Shown here one piece after another: positions 8,487-17,090 of a DNA stretch of 64,000 nucleotides. Source of the stretch: Streptomyces sp. TLI_235. Lineage in GTDB: Bacteria; Actinomycetota; Actinomycetes; Streptomycetales; Streptomycetaceae. Both the position numbers and the translations under genes were made by a program. The notes below the pieces were generated by a model that had not been told where the DNA came from, ran no database searches, and saw only the letters and a program-made list of their open reading frames with translations. Positions within the stretch are counted from its first letter, which is position 1, and the number at the start of each line of letters is the position of its first letter. The stretch is from contig NSGV01000001.1 of NCBI GenBank assembly GCA_002300355.1, forward strand, positions 744,001 through 808,000. The letters are read 5' to 3'.

Positions 8487-9998
8487 GTGAAGGACATGCC
8501 TCGATACTCGGCGGAGCAGATCTACGGATTCGCCCGGCTGGCGGGCTTCGCGCCCGACCAGGCGGCGACCATGACGGCCGTCGCGCTCGCGGAGTCGGGC
8601 GGGGACAGCCGGGCGCACAACGCGGTCGGCGAGGACAGCCGGGGGCTGTGGCAGATCAACGCCCGGGCCCACCCGGACCTGGCCGCGCGCTACGACCTGT
8701 ACGACCCGGAGGCCAACGCCCGGGCCGCGTTCGAGGTCTCCCACCAGGGTGCCGACGTCTCCCCGTGGACCACCACCCACCACAGCCTCGCCGCCCGCTA
8801 CCTGCGTTTCCGGGACGAGGCCGAGGCCGCGGCGGTCGCCCACGGCGACGGCGCCGGGCGCGGCATGTGGACCGGCACCACGGGCTACGGCGACCACCGC
8901 GGCGCGGCAGCGGCCCCACCAGGAGCACCCGAGGTCGAGTCCGGTGCGGACACCGAGATCCGGGCCGGGACCGACCACACCGCGGCCACCCCGCCGACCC
9001 CAGCCGCGCCCACCCCCGCCGCGCCGACCTCCGCCCGGTTGGGCGCCGAGTACGGCATCCCGCTGGACCAGGGCGGCGCGACCCCGGCCGGCCGGGCCTA
9101 CGGACTGCCGGTGCAGGGCGAGGAGGTCGCGAGCCCGCCCGTCGACGCCGCCCCGGCCCACCCGGACGCCGGCGGCGACCGGCTGTCCCGGTTCGTCGAC
9201 GCCGCGCTCGCCCAGAACGGCGACCGCTACGTCTACGGCGCCGAGGCCGACCTCGACGACCCGAACCCCAGCGCCTTCGACTGCTCCGAACTCGTGCAGT
9301 GGGCCGCCCACCGGGCCGGTCTCGACATCACCGACGGCGCGGTGTGGCAGTACCGGCAGGTGCACGAGGCGGGCACCACCATGTCGGTCGAGGAAGCGCT
9401 GCACACCCGCGGCGCCCTGCTGTTCAGCTTCAACAGCGACCCGCTGACCGGCGAGCCCGGCCACCAGCACGTCGCGATCAGCCTCGGCGACGGGCACACC
9501 ATCGAGGCGCACGGCAGCGCCACCGGTGTGGGCATCTTCGAGGCCAGCGCCAAGCGCTTCAACTACGCCGCGATGCCGCCCGGCACCACCCCGCCCGGCG
9601 CGGCCGGATCCGGCCCGGACCATGCCCCCTCGACGGTACCGGCCGACCCGCCGCCGGCCGACGCCGCGCACCCGGCGCCCGAGCAGCCCGCAGCAGGTGC
9701 CGACGGTCACGCGTACAGCGCGGGGCCCGCCGCGCCGGACGACTTCGCGGACCGGCTGGCCGTCGACCCCGACCAGCTGGACCGGCAGACCCTGGCGGCG
9801 AGCCTCGAGTACCTGGGCCCCACCGACCCCCTCCCGCCGCCCGATCCGGAGCCGCTGCCACCGCCGCCCGTCGACCACCTGACGGCGGATCACTTCGCGG
9901 ACCACACGGCGCACTGGGACACCTACGGAGTGGAGATCGTAGCGGCCCACGACCCCGGGACGGACGGCGGCCATGACGCGACTCACCACGGGTACTGA
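8487..9998 (+). CDS. Lysozyme-like / NlpC-P60-like peptidoglycan hydrolase linked to eCIS
   Basis: 503 residues. Residues 8-110 match a lysozyme/transglycosylase-like fold (VALAESGGDSRAHN with a candidate catalytic Glu, then GLWQIN). A Pro/Ala-rich linker follows (about 140-220). Residues 235-365 form an NlpC/P60-like domain with Cys266 in FDCSELVQWA and His328 in HQHVAISLGDG. The last 130 residues are Pro/Asp-rich and low complexity. No signal peptide is visible, so release would need lysis or another route. It is divergent from the eCIS ATPase, and hydrolases of this kind recur at Streptomyces eCIS loci, which suggests a linked role. The GTG at 8487 is used; ATG 8496 is also in frame. It overlaps the next gene by 26 bases. 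Confidence 0.82.
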   Translation: MKDMPRYSAEQIYGFARLAGFAPDQAATMTAVALAESGGDSRAHNAVGEDSRGLWQINARAHPDLAARYDLYDPEANARAAFEVSHQGADVSPWTTTHHSLAARYLRFRDEAEAAAVAHGDGAGRGMWTGTTGYGDHRGAAAAPPGAPEVESGADTEIRAGTDHTAATPPTPAAPTPAAPTSARLGAEYGIPLDQGGATPAGRAYGLPVQGEEVASPPVDAAPAHPDAGGDRLSRFVDAALAQNGDRYVYGAEADLDDPNPSAFDCSELVQWAAHRAGLDITDGAVWQYRQVHEAGTTMSVEEALHTRGALLFSFNSDPLTGEPGHQHVAISLGDGHTIEAHGSATGVGIFEASAKRFNYAAMPPGTTPPGAAGSGPDHAPSTVPADPPPADAAHPAPEQPAAGADGHAYSAGPAAPDDFADRLAVDPDQLDRQTLAASLEYLGPTDPLPPPDPEPLPPPPVDHLTADHFADHTAHWDTYGVEIVAAHDPGTDGGHDATHHGY

Positions 9999-11763
9999 GG
10001 CGGTGGCCACCCCCGTCCGGTCGACGGGCGGGCTGCTGGCCGCGGCCATCGGCGAGGCCACCCGCCGTGGCCGGCCCGACCTTGCGGCCAGGCTCACCGA
10101 GGAGGCGAGCCGGCTCGCCTCCGGACCGTTCAAGGTGCTGGTCACCGGCGAGTTCAAGAAGGGCCGGAGCAGCCTGGTCAACGGTCTGGTCGGGGTGGAG
10201 GTCTGCGGCACCGACCCGGTCCGGTGGACCAGTACGCAGGTGTGGGTGGGCTACGCCCCCACCGCCCGGGCCGAGTTGCTGAGCTCGGTCGATCCGGAGG
10301 AGTCGGTCCCCGTCGAGCCGCGCGAGGTGGCGGAGCATTCGATGCGCGGACCCGGACGGGACGGGCGGCCGCCGGCCGCGATCCGGGTCGGGCTGCCACG
10401 CACCCTGCTCGCCACCGGCCTGACGCTGTGCGACACTCCCGGGGTGGGCGGCGGGTTCGCCTCCGCGCAGGCGGCGGTCGCCGTGCAGGCCGCCGCGTTG
10501 GCCGACGCGGCGCTGGTGGTCTCCGACGCGAGCCAGGAGTTCACCGAGTCGGAGGTCGACTACCTGCGGCGGATCGTCGAGGTCTGCCCGACCACCCTGT
10601 GCGTGCTCACCAAGACCGACCTGTACCCGGCGTGGCGGCGGATCCTGGACATCGACCGCCGGCATCTGGCCGCGGCCGGGCTGCGGGTGGAGATCGTGCC
10701 GGTCTCGTCCCGGCTGCGCCGGATGGCGCTGGCCGACGGGGACGCCGAACTCAACGCCGAGTCCGGCTTCCCGGTGCTGGTGGACCGGCTGCGGACCATG
10801 ATGGCCGACAGCCGGGCCGGCGCGGCCGGGCGGGCGGCGGCCGCGGCGGCGGACGCCATGGAGCAGATCGTCGGCACCCTGGAGACCGGCAGGCGCCCCG
10901 AGGACCGCCGTGCCGCCGAGCTGGGCCGCCGGCAGGCCGCCGGCCTGTCCGGCCTGGGCGCCCGCTGGCTCACCACCGCCACCGACCGGTTCGGCGAGAT
11001 CGCCGCCGGCTCCCGCTCCGACCTGCAGGACCGGATGCTCCGCCTGGAGCAGCAGGCCGTCGCCCGGGTCAACGAGATCGACCCGACCCGGGAGTGGGAC
11101 GAGTTCGTGCCCTGGCTCTACCGGCGCACCAACGAGGTGCTCACCGACAGCCACCGGCGTACCCTCGCCGCGATCGAGGAGGTGGAGGCGGAGGTGGCGC
11201 GGGGCTTCGCTGAGGAGTCCGGGCGGATCCTGGCCACCGCCGGAGGCCCCGGCGGGACCGGGGCCGGCGACACGCTCAAGGTGGCCGCGCTGACCACCCG
11301 CGCGGCCGGCCGGGTCGAGGTCGGGATGCAGGCGGCGCGCGGCTGGTCGCTCAGCAGCTCGGTGGTGACCACCCTGCTGGTGACCACCCTGCACCCGGCG
11401 CTGTGGGTGCTGCTGCCGATCAGCGCGGTGTTCGGCACGGCGCTGGCGGTGAAGTCGGTGCTCGACCAGCGTTCGGCCCGGGTCGACCAGGCCCGCCGGG
11501 AGGGCGCCGTCGCCGTGACCAACTACCTGCGCCAGCAGCACAGTCAGGCGGCCGGCCACACCGCGGACCTGCTCCGCCGCTGCCAGGCGCGGCTGCGCGA
11601 GTACTACCTCGACCGGGCCGCCGAGCTGCGGGAGAGCGCCGAGCGCCGGTACCGCGCGGCCACCGCGCCGGAACCCGCCCCCACGCCCGACCTCGCCCCG
11701 CTGCGGGCCCTGATCGACGCCGCCCACGCCTCGGCGGCCCGGACCGCGGGGAGCCGGCCGTGA
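9973..11763 (+). CDS. Dynamin-like GTPase 1
   Basis: 596 residues. The GTPase domain begins near residue 52: G1 is GEFKKGRSSLVN (59-70), G3 is CDTPGVGG and G4 is LTKTD. The helical C-terminal half includes a hydrophobic paddle-like stretch (SSSVVTTLLVTTLHPALWVL, about 460-480). This is the plan of bacterial dynamin-like proteins, which bind and remodel membranes and often occur as adjacent pairs (IniA/IniC, DynA/DynB). The invariant P-loop Lys is Arg here (GKGRSS-type instead of GKS), which may weaken nucleotide binding. It starts inside the hydrolase gene and ends in a GTGA overlap with the second GTPase, implying co-translation and probably a heteromeric complex. Confidence 0.88.
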   Translation: MTRLTTGTEAVATPVRSTGGLLAAAIGEATRRGRPDLAARLTEEASRLASGPFKVLVTGEFKKGRSSLVNGLVGVEVCGTDPVRWTSTQVWVGYAPTARAELLSSVDPEESVPVEPREVAEHSMRGPGRDGRPPAAIRVGLPRTLLATGLTLCDTPGVGGGFASAQAAVAVQAAALADAALVVSDASQEFTESEVDYLRRIVEVCPTTLCVLTKTDLYPAWRRILDIDRRHLAAAGLRVEIVPVSSRLRRMALADGDAELNAESGFPVLVDRLRTMMADSRAGAAGRAAAAAADAMEQIVGTLETGRRPEDRRAAELGRRQAAGLSGLGARWLTTATDRFGEIAAGSRSDLQDRMLRLEQQAVARVNEIDPTREWDEFVPWLYRRTNEVLTDSHRRTLAAIEEVEAEVARGFAEESGRILATAGGPGGTGAGDTLKVAALTTRAAGRVEVGMQAARGWSLSSSVVTTLLVTTLHPALWVLLPISAVFGTALAVKSVLDQRSARVDQARREGAVAVTNYLRQQHSQAAGHTADLLRRCQARLREYYLDRAAELRESAERRYRAATAPEPAPTPDLAPLRALIDAAHASAARTAGSRP

Positions 11764-13217
11764 CAGTCGGTACGGAGGTCCGCGAGCTGCTCGCCGACGC
11801 GGTCCACGCCTACCGGGGGCGGCCCGGCGAGCGGCGCCTGCGGGCGGTCACCGCGCGCCTGGACGAGCCGCTGCGGGTGGCGATCGCCGGCCGGCTGAAG
11901 GCCGGCAAGTCCACCCTGCTGAACGCCCTGGTCGGGCGGCTGGTGGCGGCCACCGACGCCGGCGAGTGCACCCTGATCGTCACGTGGTACCAGCATGCCG
12001 AGCAGCCCGCCGCCTGGGCGGACCTGCGGACCGGTCCGCCGGTCCCGCTCGGCCCGGCCACTCCGCCGGCCCTGCCGGCCCGGCTCCGGACGGCCGGGGT
12101 GCAGCGGCTGCGGGTCCAACTGCCCGCGCCCTGGCTGCGCTCCGTGTCGCTGGTCGACACCCCCGGCACGGACTCGCTGACGCTGACCGCCGACGCCCCG
12201 ACCGAACGCTTCTTCCGCGACGCCTCGGCCGCCGGGACGGTCGACGTGGTGCTCTACCTGATGCGCCAACTGCACTCCTCCGACGTCGGTTTCCTGAGGA
12301 TGACGGCGGACGCCGACGCGGGCGGCACCAGCCCGACGACCGCGCTCGGCATCCTGTCCCGGGCGGACGAGATCGGCGGCGGCGCCGACGACGCGCTCGA
12401 CCACGCCCACCGGATCGCCGCCGACTACCGCCGCGATCCCCGGGTCCGCGCGCTGGTGCACACCGTGGTCCCGCTGGCCGGCCTGCTGGCCGAGGCCGCC
12501 GAGACGCTGGAGCCGGCGGAGTTCACGGCCCTGGCCGCGCTGGCCCACGCCGACCCGAGCGCCTCCGACCCCCTGCTGGTCTCCGCCTCCCGCTTCCTCG
12601 ACCCGGCCCGCAGGGCCCCGGTCGGCCCGGCCGACCGGACGGCCCTGCTGCGCCGACTCGGCCTGTACGGGGTCCGGTTCGGCCTCCGCGTGCTGCGCGA
12701 GGACCCGGCGCCGACGCCGGAGCGGCTGCGTGCCGCCCTCGCCGAGCACAGCGGGCTCACCGGCCTGCAGACCCTGCTGGCCGCCCAGTTCACCGATCGC
12801 CGGGACGTCCTCAAGGCCGACGCCGCGCTGCGCGTCATCGACACCGTGACCCGGGAGGATCCGCTCCCGGCGGGCGAGGAGCTGCGCCGGCGGATGGAGC
12901 GGATCCGGGTCAACGCGCACGAGTTCCGCGAGATCCGTGCCCTCACCGAGCTGCGCACCACCAAGGTCCCCGGCCGGGCCGCCGCGCTGGCCAGGCTGGA
13001 ACGGGTGCTCGGTGGCGAGGGCACCGCCGCGCACACCCGGCTCGCCCTGGCCGCCGACGCCACCCCGGTGGAGCTGGCCGGGGCGGTCGACGAGGAGCAC
13101 GCGTACTGGACTCAGCTCAGCCGGAACCCGCTCACCGCACCGGAGTTGGGCCGGACCGCCGACGTCGCGGTACGCAGCTGCGAGGTGCTCGCCGCCGCCC
13201 TGGACGAGGGAGCCTGA
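11760..13217 (+). CDS. Dynamin-like GTPase 2
   Basis: 485 residues beginning MTVGTEVRELL at the GTG that overlaps the previous stop. The P-loop AGRLKAGKSTLLNAL is canonical; G3 is VDTPGTDS and G4 looks like SRAD. The remaining C-terminal part is helical, with no clear membrane paddle, unlike its partner. A soluble partner with an intact P-loop next to a membrane-paddle partner with an altered one suggests division of labour in one complex (inference). Its last 106 bases overlap the 3' end of the convergent Hsp70-like gene. Confidence 0.87.
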   Translation: MTVGTEVRELLADAVHAYRGRPGERRLRAVTARLDEPLRVAIAGRLKAGKSTLLNALVGRLVAATDAGECTLIVTWYQHAEQPAAWADLRTGPPVPLGPATPPALPARLRTAGVQRLRVQLPAPWLRSVSLVDTPGTDSLTLTADAPTERFFRDASAAGTVDVVLYLMRQLHSSDVGFLRMTADADAGGTSPTTALGILSRADEIGGGADDALDHAHRIAADYRRDPRVRALVHTVVPLAGLLAEAAETLEPAEFTALAALAHADPSASDPLLVSASRFLDPARRAPVGPADRTALLRRLGLYGVRFGLRVLREDPAPTPERLRAALAEHSGLTGLQTLLAAQFTDRRDVLKADAALRVIDTVTREDPLPAGEELRRRMERIRVNAHEFREIRALTELRTTKVPGRAAALARLERVLGGEGTAAHTRLALAADATPVELAGAVDEEHAYWTQLSRNPLTAPELGRTADVAVRSCEVLAAALDEGA

Positions 13218-14569
13218 CCCGCGCCTTCCGCCTCCCCGCCCCGGTTCCGGAACGCCAGCATCGTCACCAGGGCGAGCACCACCAGCAGCACGGCGATCAC
13301 CAGCACCGCGGTCAGTCGGCCGCCCCCGGTGCCCTGGTCGGACGCGGTGTGGATGACCACCGTGTCGGTGGCCTCGGTCAGGCCGGTGGCCACCAGGTCG
13401 GTGTCCACCTCCAGTTCGGGGGTCCGCGGCGGCGGCGCGGTCGGCGCCTCGTGCGCGGGGGGTTCGGCGGCCGGTGGCAGCGGCGCGGGTGCCGGGACCG
13501 GACGCGGCGCCGCCGCGATGGCCGCGCCCAGGCTGACCACGTGCTTGTGGTGCGACTGCCGCTGGACGGTGACCCCCAGTTCCTCCCGCAGGACCCGGGC
13601 GACCAGCGGGATCCGGCTGGAGCCGCCGACCAGCAGCACGGTGTCGAGCTCGGCGGCCCGCACCCCCGCGCGTTCCAGCGTCTCCGCGAACAGCCGGACG
13701 GTGTCCACGATCCGCGGCCGGATCAGCCCCTCGAACTCGGCCCGCGTCACCACCACGTCCCGGTACAGGCCGGGCAGCCGCACCTGGACGACGTGCTCCT
13801 CAACCTCGGACAGCAGTTCCTTGGCCTTGACCACGTCCCCGTACAGACGCTGCCGGGCCGACTCGACCGCCGGATCGTCCGGATCGAACCGGTCCTCGTC
13901 GATCCCGGCCGCCGCCTCGACGTGCCGCAGCAGCAGCGCGTCGAACCAGATGCCGCCGACCGTGTCGTCGCCGGCCGGCTCGCCGTGGATCTCCACGCCC
14001 GTCCCGGTCTTGCGCACCACGGAGGCGTCGAAGGTGCCGCCGCCCAGGTCGTAGACGCCGATCACGGATCCCGTCCCGACCGGCACGACCTGCTGCTGGG
14101 AGACGTAGTAGGTACCGGCGGCCACCGGTTCGGGCAGCAGGCCGACGTCCCCGAGCCCGGCGAACACGGCCGCCTCCCGCAGCGCGTCCCGCCGGTGTCC
14201 GTCCCACCCGGCCGGGTGGGTGAGCACCACGTGCCCCGGGCGGACGCCCCGCTCCTGCTCGGCCGCGGCGTCCAGGACGTGCCGCAGCAGCCGGCCGGTC
14301 AGCTCGTGCGGCGGGTAGCCGCGCCCGCCCACTCGCACCGGCGCGTCCTGCCCCAGCGTGGGCTTGAAGCGGTGCGCCAGTCGCCGCGGATCGACGGCCC
14401 CGCGGGCCAGCGCCGCATCACCGAACAGCGTCCCGCCGCCCTGCTGGAAGTAGATCGCCGAAGCCATGTCGTCGGTGTTCATACCGAGTTTGACGGTCCG
14501 TGCACTGCCGTCCCACCACATCGCCGCGCCGGTGAACGTGGTGCCGAGATCTATGCCGAGTGGATACAT
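13112..14569 (-). CDS. Hsp70-like ATPase with C-terminal membrane anchor, no substrate-binding domain
   Basis: 485 residues from ATG 14569, which has GGAAGG six bases upstream; a longer frame to 14617 lacks such a site. Residues 1-360 are an Hsp70 nucleotide-binding domain: LGIDLGTTFTGAAMW (phosphate 1), GVYDLGGGTFDASVV (phosphate 2) and TVLLVGGSSRIPLV (adenosine). A Pro/Ala-rich linker follows, then one membrane segment (LTAVLVIAVLLVVLALVTML, about 425-450) and a short Ser/Ala-rich tail. A DnaK substrate-binding beta domain is absent, so it is probably not a general chaperone. It converges on, and overlaps, the dynamin-like gene and is divergent from the first propeller/PKD gene. Confidence 0.88.
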   Translation of the reverse strand: MYPLGIDLGTTFTGAAMWWDGSARTVKLGMNTDDMASAIYFQQGGGTLFGDAALARGAVDPRRLAHRFKPTLGQDAPVRVGGRGYPPHELTGRLLRHVLDAAAEQERGVRPGHVVLTHPAGWDGHRRDALREAAVFAGLGDVGLLPEPVAAGTYYVSQQQVVPVGTGSVIGVYDLGGGTFDASVVRKTGTGVEIHGEPAGDDTVGGIWFDALLLRHVEAAAGIDEDRFDPDDPAVESARQRLYGDVVKAKELLSEVEEHVVQVRLPGLYRDVVVTRAEFEGLIRPRIVDTVRLFAETLERAGVRAAELDTVLLVGGSSRIPLVARVLREELGVTVQRQSHHKHVVSLGAAIAAAPRPVPAPAPLPPAAEPPAHEAPTAPPPRTPELEVDTDLVATGLTEATDTVVIHTASDQGTGGGRLTAVLVIAVLLVVLALVTMLAFRNRGGEAEGAGQAPSSRAAASTSQLRTATSAVRPNSGAVSGFRLS

Positions 14570-14689
14570 TAACGACCTTCCGCCGGCCCGACGACCGATG
14601 TCATGATGACCCGACAAAATCCTTGCGCCGCATCATATTTGGAGTGATCAGGCGCGGGGCCCGATCTACTCCTTCGGAGGCCCTGGGCC
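14570..14689. promoter_or_regulatory. Divergent intergenic region, hsp70-like and propeller/PKD genes
   Basis: The 120 bases include a short AT-richer stretch (14625-14650, with CATATTTGG) unlike the surrounding DNA, the likely site of divergent promoters. On the minus side GGAAGG precedes the Hsp70-like ATG; on the plus side GGAGG lies nine bases before ATG 14690. No -35/-10 pair can be assigned. Confidence 0.35.
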
Positions 14690-16957
14690 ATGGCGACGAG
14701 AGCTCCGGGACTTCGCTCCCTGGTGCGCGGCCGAGCAGTCGCGGCAGCCGGCTGGACCGTCACCACCGCACTCGCCACCGGCGCACTCGCCCTCACCGGC
14801 ACCCACCACACCACACCCACCGACCAACCCCGCATGCACGCCGGATCCGCCTGGCTCCCCTCCAACAAGACCGGCCAACTCGCCCTCCTCGACGGCACCA
14901 CCGGCGAGATCACCGCCCAGATCAAAGTCGCCCCCGAAGGCCACAACCTCACCGCCGTCCAGGACGGCACCAACGCCTACGCCATCGACACCACCCAGGG
15001 CACAATCCGCCGCATCAACGGCAACACCCTCACCACCACCCCCGGCCCCACCGACACCACCCCACCCGCAACCCCCATCCCCGCCGCCACCACCGGACTC
15101 CGCGCCTACCCCACCCCCACCACCCTCTACACCATCGACACCGAACACGGCATCCTCGCCCGCGCCGACCCCCGTACCCTCACCCGCCAGGGCAACCTCC
15201 AACCCCTCGCCGCCGACACCACCCCCCAGACCACCACCATCGACAGCCGCGGCACCCTCCGGGTCCTCGACCCCAAGACCGGCATCCTCAACATCATCAC
15301 CCCCTCCCACCGCACCACCCGCCGCAACGCCAAACCCCCCGGCCCGGGCCAACTCCTCCTCGCCGCCGACCAACCCGTCATCCTGGACCCCGCCCGGCAC
15401 AACGCGACCGTCCTCGACCGGGGGACCGGGGAGCCGACCCACGCCATCCCCCTCGAAATGCGCGACGGCGACGAACTCGCCACCGCCGGCTCACCCGACC
15501 ACGCGCGCTTCTACCTCCTCACCCGGGGCACCCTCACCATCTGCCAACTCACCGCCGCCACCTGCGACCGGGCCATCCCGCTCGGCGAACCCCACCATCT
15601 CGGCACCCCCACCGAGACCGCCGACCACCTCTTCATCCCCGACTACACCACCGGCAAAGTCACCATCGTCGACCTCACCACCAACACCGTCACCGCCCAA
15701 CCCCAAGTCACCGACCCACCAGCCGACTTCCAACTCCTCACCCACGACGGCATCATCTTCTACAACAGCCCCGACACCGAACAGGCCGGCATCATCCACC
15801 TCGACGGCGGCATCCTCAAAACCCCCAAGTACGACGCCGAACACCCGAGCCCGGACCGCTCCAAGCAGCCCGAGACCGCCACCCCGTCACCCTCCGCCAG
15901 CCCATCCACCACACCCTCCCCCACAACGAGCCCCACCGCCACCCCGCACACCACCCCCTCCCCCGGCACCAGCCCGAGCACCCTGCCAAGCCCCAACCCC
16001 ACAACGCCCGCAGGCACGCCGAGCATCTCCGGCGGCCCGTCCCCATCCCCCACCGTCCAGCGCCGGGCCACCATCACGCTGACCACGACCGGCCCCTCCC
16101 CGGGCGAGACCGTCCAGCTCACCGTCCAGGCGGGCGACGGCGGCAGCGCCCCGCAGACCGCCACCTGGAGCCTCGGCGACGGCACCACCGCAAAGGGCCT
16201 CTCCGCCGCTCACGCCTGGAGCCAGAACGGCACCTATCAGGTCACGGTCACCGCCGGCTTCCCCGACGGCCAGTCCGCCACCGCCTCCGCCACGATCACC
16301 GTCTCACCCCCGACCCTGACCGTCCTCGTCACCGGTCCGGGCAGGGTCACCGGCCCGGGAATCAACTGCGGTACCGACTGCCAGGAGCCCATCACTCCCG
16401 GTCAGACCATCACCCTCTCCGCCCTGCCCGACCTGTACGTCACCTTCCAGTGGCAGGGCTGCACCCCCGTGGGCAGCAACACTTGCACCCTGGCACCCAG
16501 TCGGAGTCAGACCGTGTCCGTAGCCTTCCACGCGGACCAGACTCCACCCGACGTCACCCTCACCGGATCGGGGCAGACCTCTGGCGGGACCAACCGGCAG
16601 GCGACCGTCGATTCCACCTCGAGGCAGGACCAGAGGCTCGGATTCATCTCAGGGGTACCCACGTCCCTCATGCTGACCGAGACCTCCAAGGACCAGGAGA
16701 GCCAGGTCACCCGGGCGTGGATCCATGCGAGCGGCACCTACACCTGCAAGACGGGCGGGCAGCAGACGCGGAGCGACTACGTCTTCAACACCGGCGCCGG
16801 GTCCGCCCTGACCGTCGTCTGGGACCCGTCCACGCTCTGCGCGTCGGGTGACCAACTGACCTCGGTCAGGTACTACTTCACCGCCACCGCAGTGAGCTCC
16901 GGTGGCACCTCGCCGCGCACCGGGACCCTCGAATTCGACTGGTCGTACATCGGTTGA
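14690..16957 (+). CDS. Exported beta-propeller-like/PKD surface protein (paralogue A)
   Basis: 755 residues. An N-terminal hydrophobic segment after Arg residues (about 16-40, ending TGALALTG) acts as signal or anchor. Residues 45-370 contain repeated LLDGTTGEITAQ, YAIDTTQGTI and VTIVDLTTNTV strands resembling a YncE/NHL-type propeller. A Ser/Thr/Pro-rich stalk spans about 390-455. A PKD-like domain follows (WSLGDGTTAKG, then AHAWSQNGTYQVTV) and a Cys-containing repeat with GINCGTDCQEPITPGQTITL. The last 130 residues are unassigned. Function unknown; a cell-wall or extracellular binding role is inferred. The ATG has GGAGG upstream. The first 180 residues and the region before the stalk are nearly identical in DNA to the gene at 21565. 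Confidence 0.75.
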   Translation: MATRAPGLRSLVRGRAVAAAGWTVTTALATGALALTGTHHTTPTDQPRMHAGSAWLPSNKTGQLALLDGTTGEITAQIKVAPEGHNLTAVQDGTNAYAIDTTQGTIRRINGNTLTTTPGPTDTTPPATPIPAATTGLRAYPTPTTLYTIDTEHGILARADPRTLTRQGNLQPLAADTTPQTTTIDSRGTLRVLDPKTGILNIITPSHRTTRRNAKPPGPGQLLLAADQPVILDPARHNATVLDRGTGEPTHAIPLEMRDGDELATAGSPDHARFYLLTRGTLTICQLTAATCDRAIPLGEPHHLGTPTETADHLFIPDYTTGKVTIVDLTTNTVTAQPQVTDPPADFQLLTHDGIIFYNSPDTEQAGIIHLDGGILKTPKYDAEHPSPDRSKQPETATPSPSASPSTTPSPTTSPTATPHTTPSPGTSPSTLPSPNPTTPAGTPSISGGPSPSPTVQRRATITLTTTGPSPGETVQLTVQAGDGGSAPQTATWSLGDGTTAKGLSAAHAWSQNGTYQVTVTAGFPDGQSATASATITVSPPTLTVLVTGPGRVTGPGINCGTDCQEPITPGQTITLSALPDLYVTFQWQGCTPVGSNTCTLAPSRSQTVSVAFHADQTPPDVTLTGSGQTSGGTNRQATVDSTSRQDQRLGFISGVPTSLMLTETSKDQESQVTRAWIHASGTYTCKTGGQQTRSDYVFNTGAGSALTVVWDPSTLCASGDQLTSVRYYFTATAVSSGGTSPRTGTLEFDWSYIG
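14741..15238 (+). repeat. Long direct repeat, block 1 copy A
   Basis: About 498 bases that, compared line by line with 21619-22116, show no difference I could find (offset 6878). The block covers the N-terminal segment and first propeller strands of paralogue A. Divergence begins abruptly at 15239. Confidence 0.88.
15576..16001 (+). repeat. Long direct repeat, block 2 copy A
   Basis: About 426 bases matching 22457-22882 with roughly nine substitutions (offset 6881, one codon of indel relative to block 1). It covers the last propeller strands and the Ser/Thr/Pro stalk. The DNA between blocks 1 and 2 is clearly more divergent. Confidence 0.85.
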
Positions 16958-17090
16958 TCATCAACTCCGGCCGTTGGCTGAACAGTTACGTAAAGATTGA
17001 CCGGAACTGCGCAACAGCCACCCCGCGCTTGCCCAATACTTCTGCCTGCGCGAACCGCCGCTCACGACGGCCGACCGGGAGGGGAACCCG

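Noticed and set aside
8403..10211. 602-codon minus-strand frame opposite the hydrolase gene
   Set aside because: Val/Gly/Arg-rich shadow; the plus strand has lysozyme-like and NlpC/P60 motifs.
14560..16851. 763-codon His/Pro/Arg-rich plus frame overlapping paralogue A
   Set aside because: A one-base-shifted shadow of a C-rich gene with no domain; the real frame has PKD and propeller motifs.
16958..17090. Possible -35/-10 promoter before the MoxR gene (TTGGCT, TTGACC boxes)
   Set aside because: No -10 box at acceptable spacing; the gap may still hold a promoter but no site can be supported.
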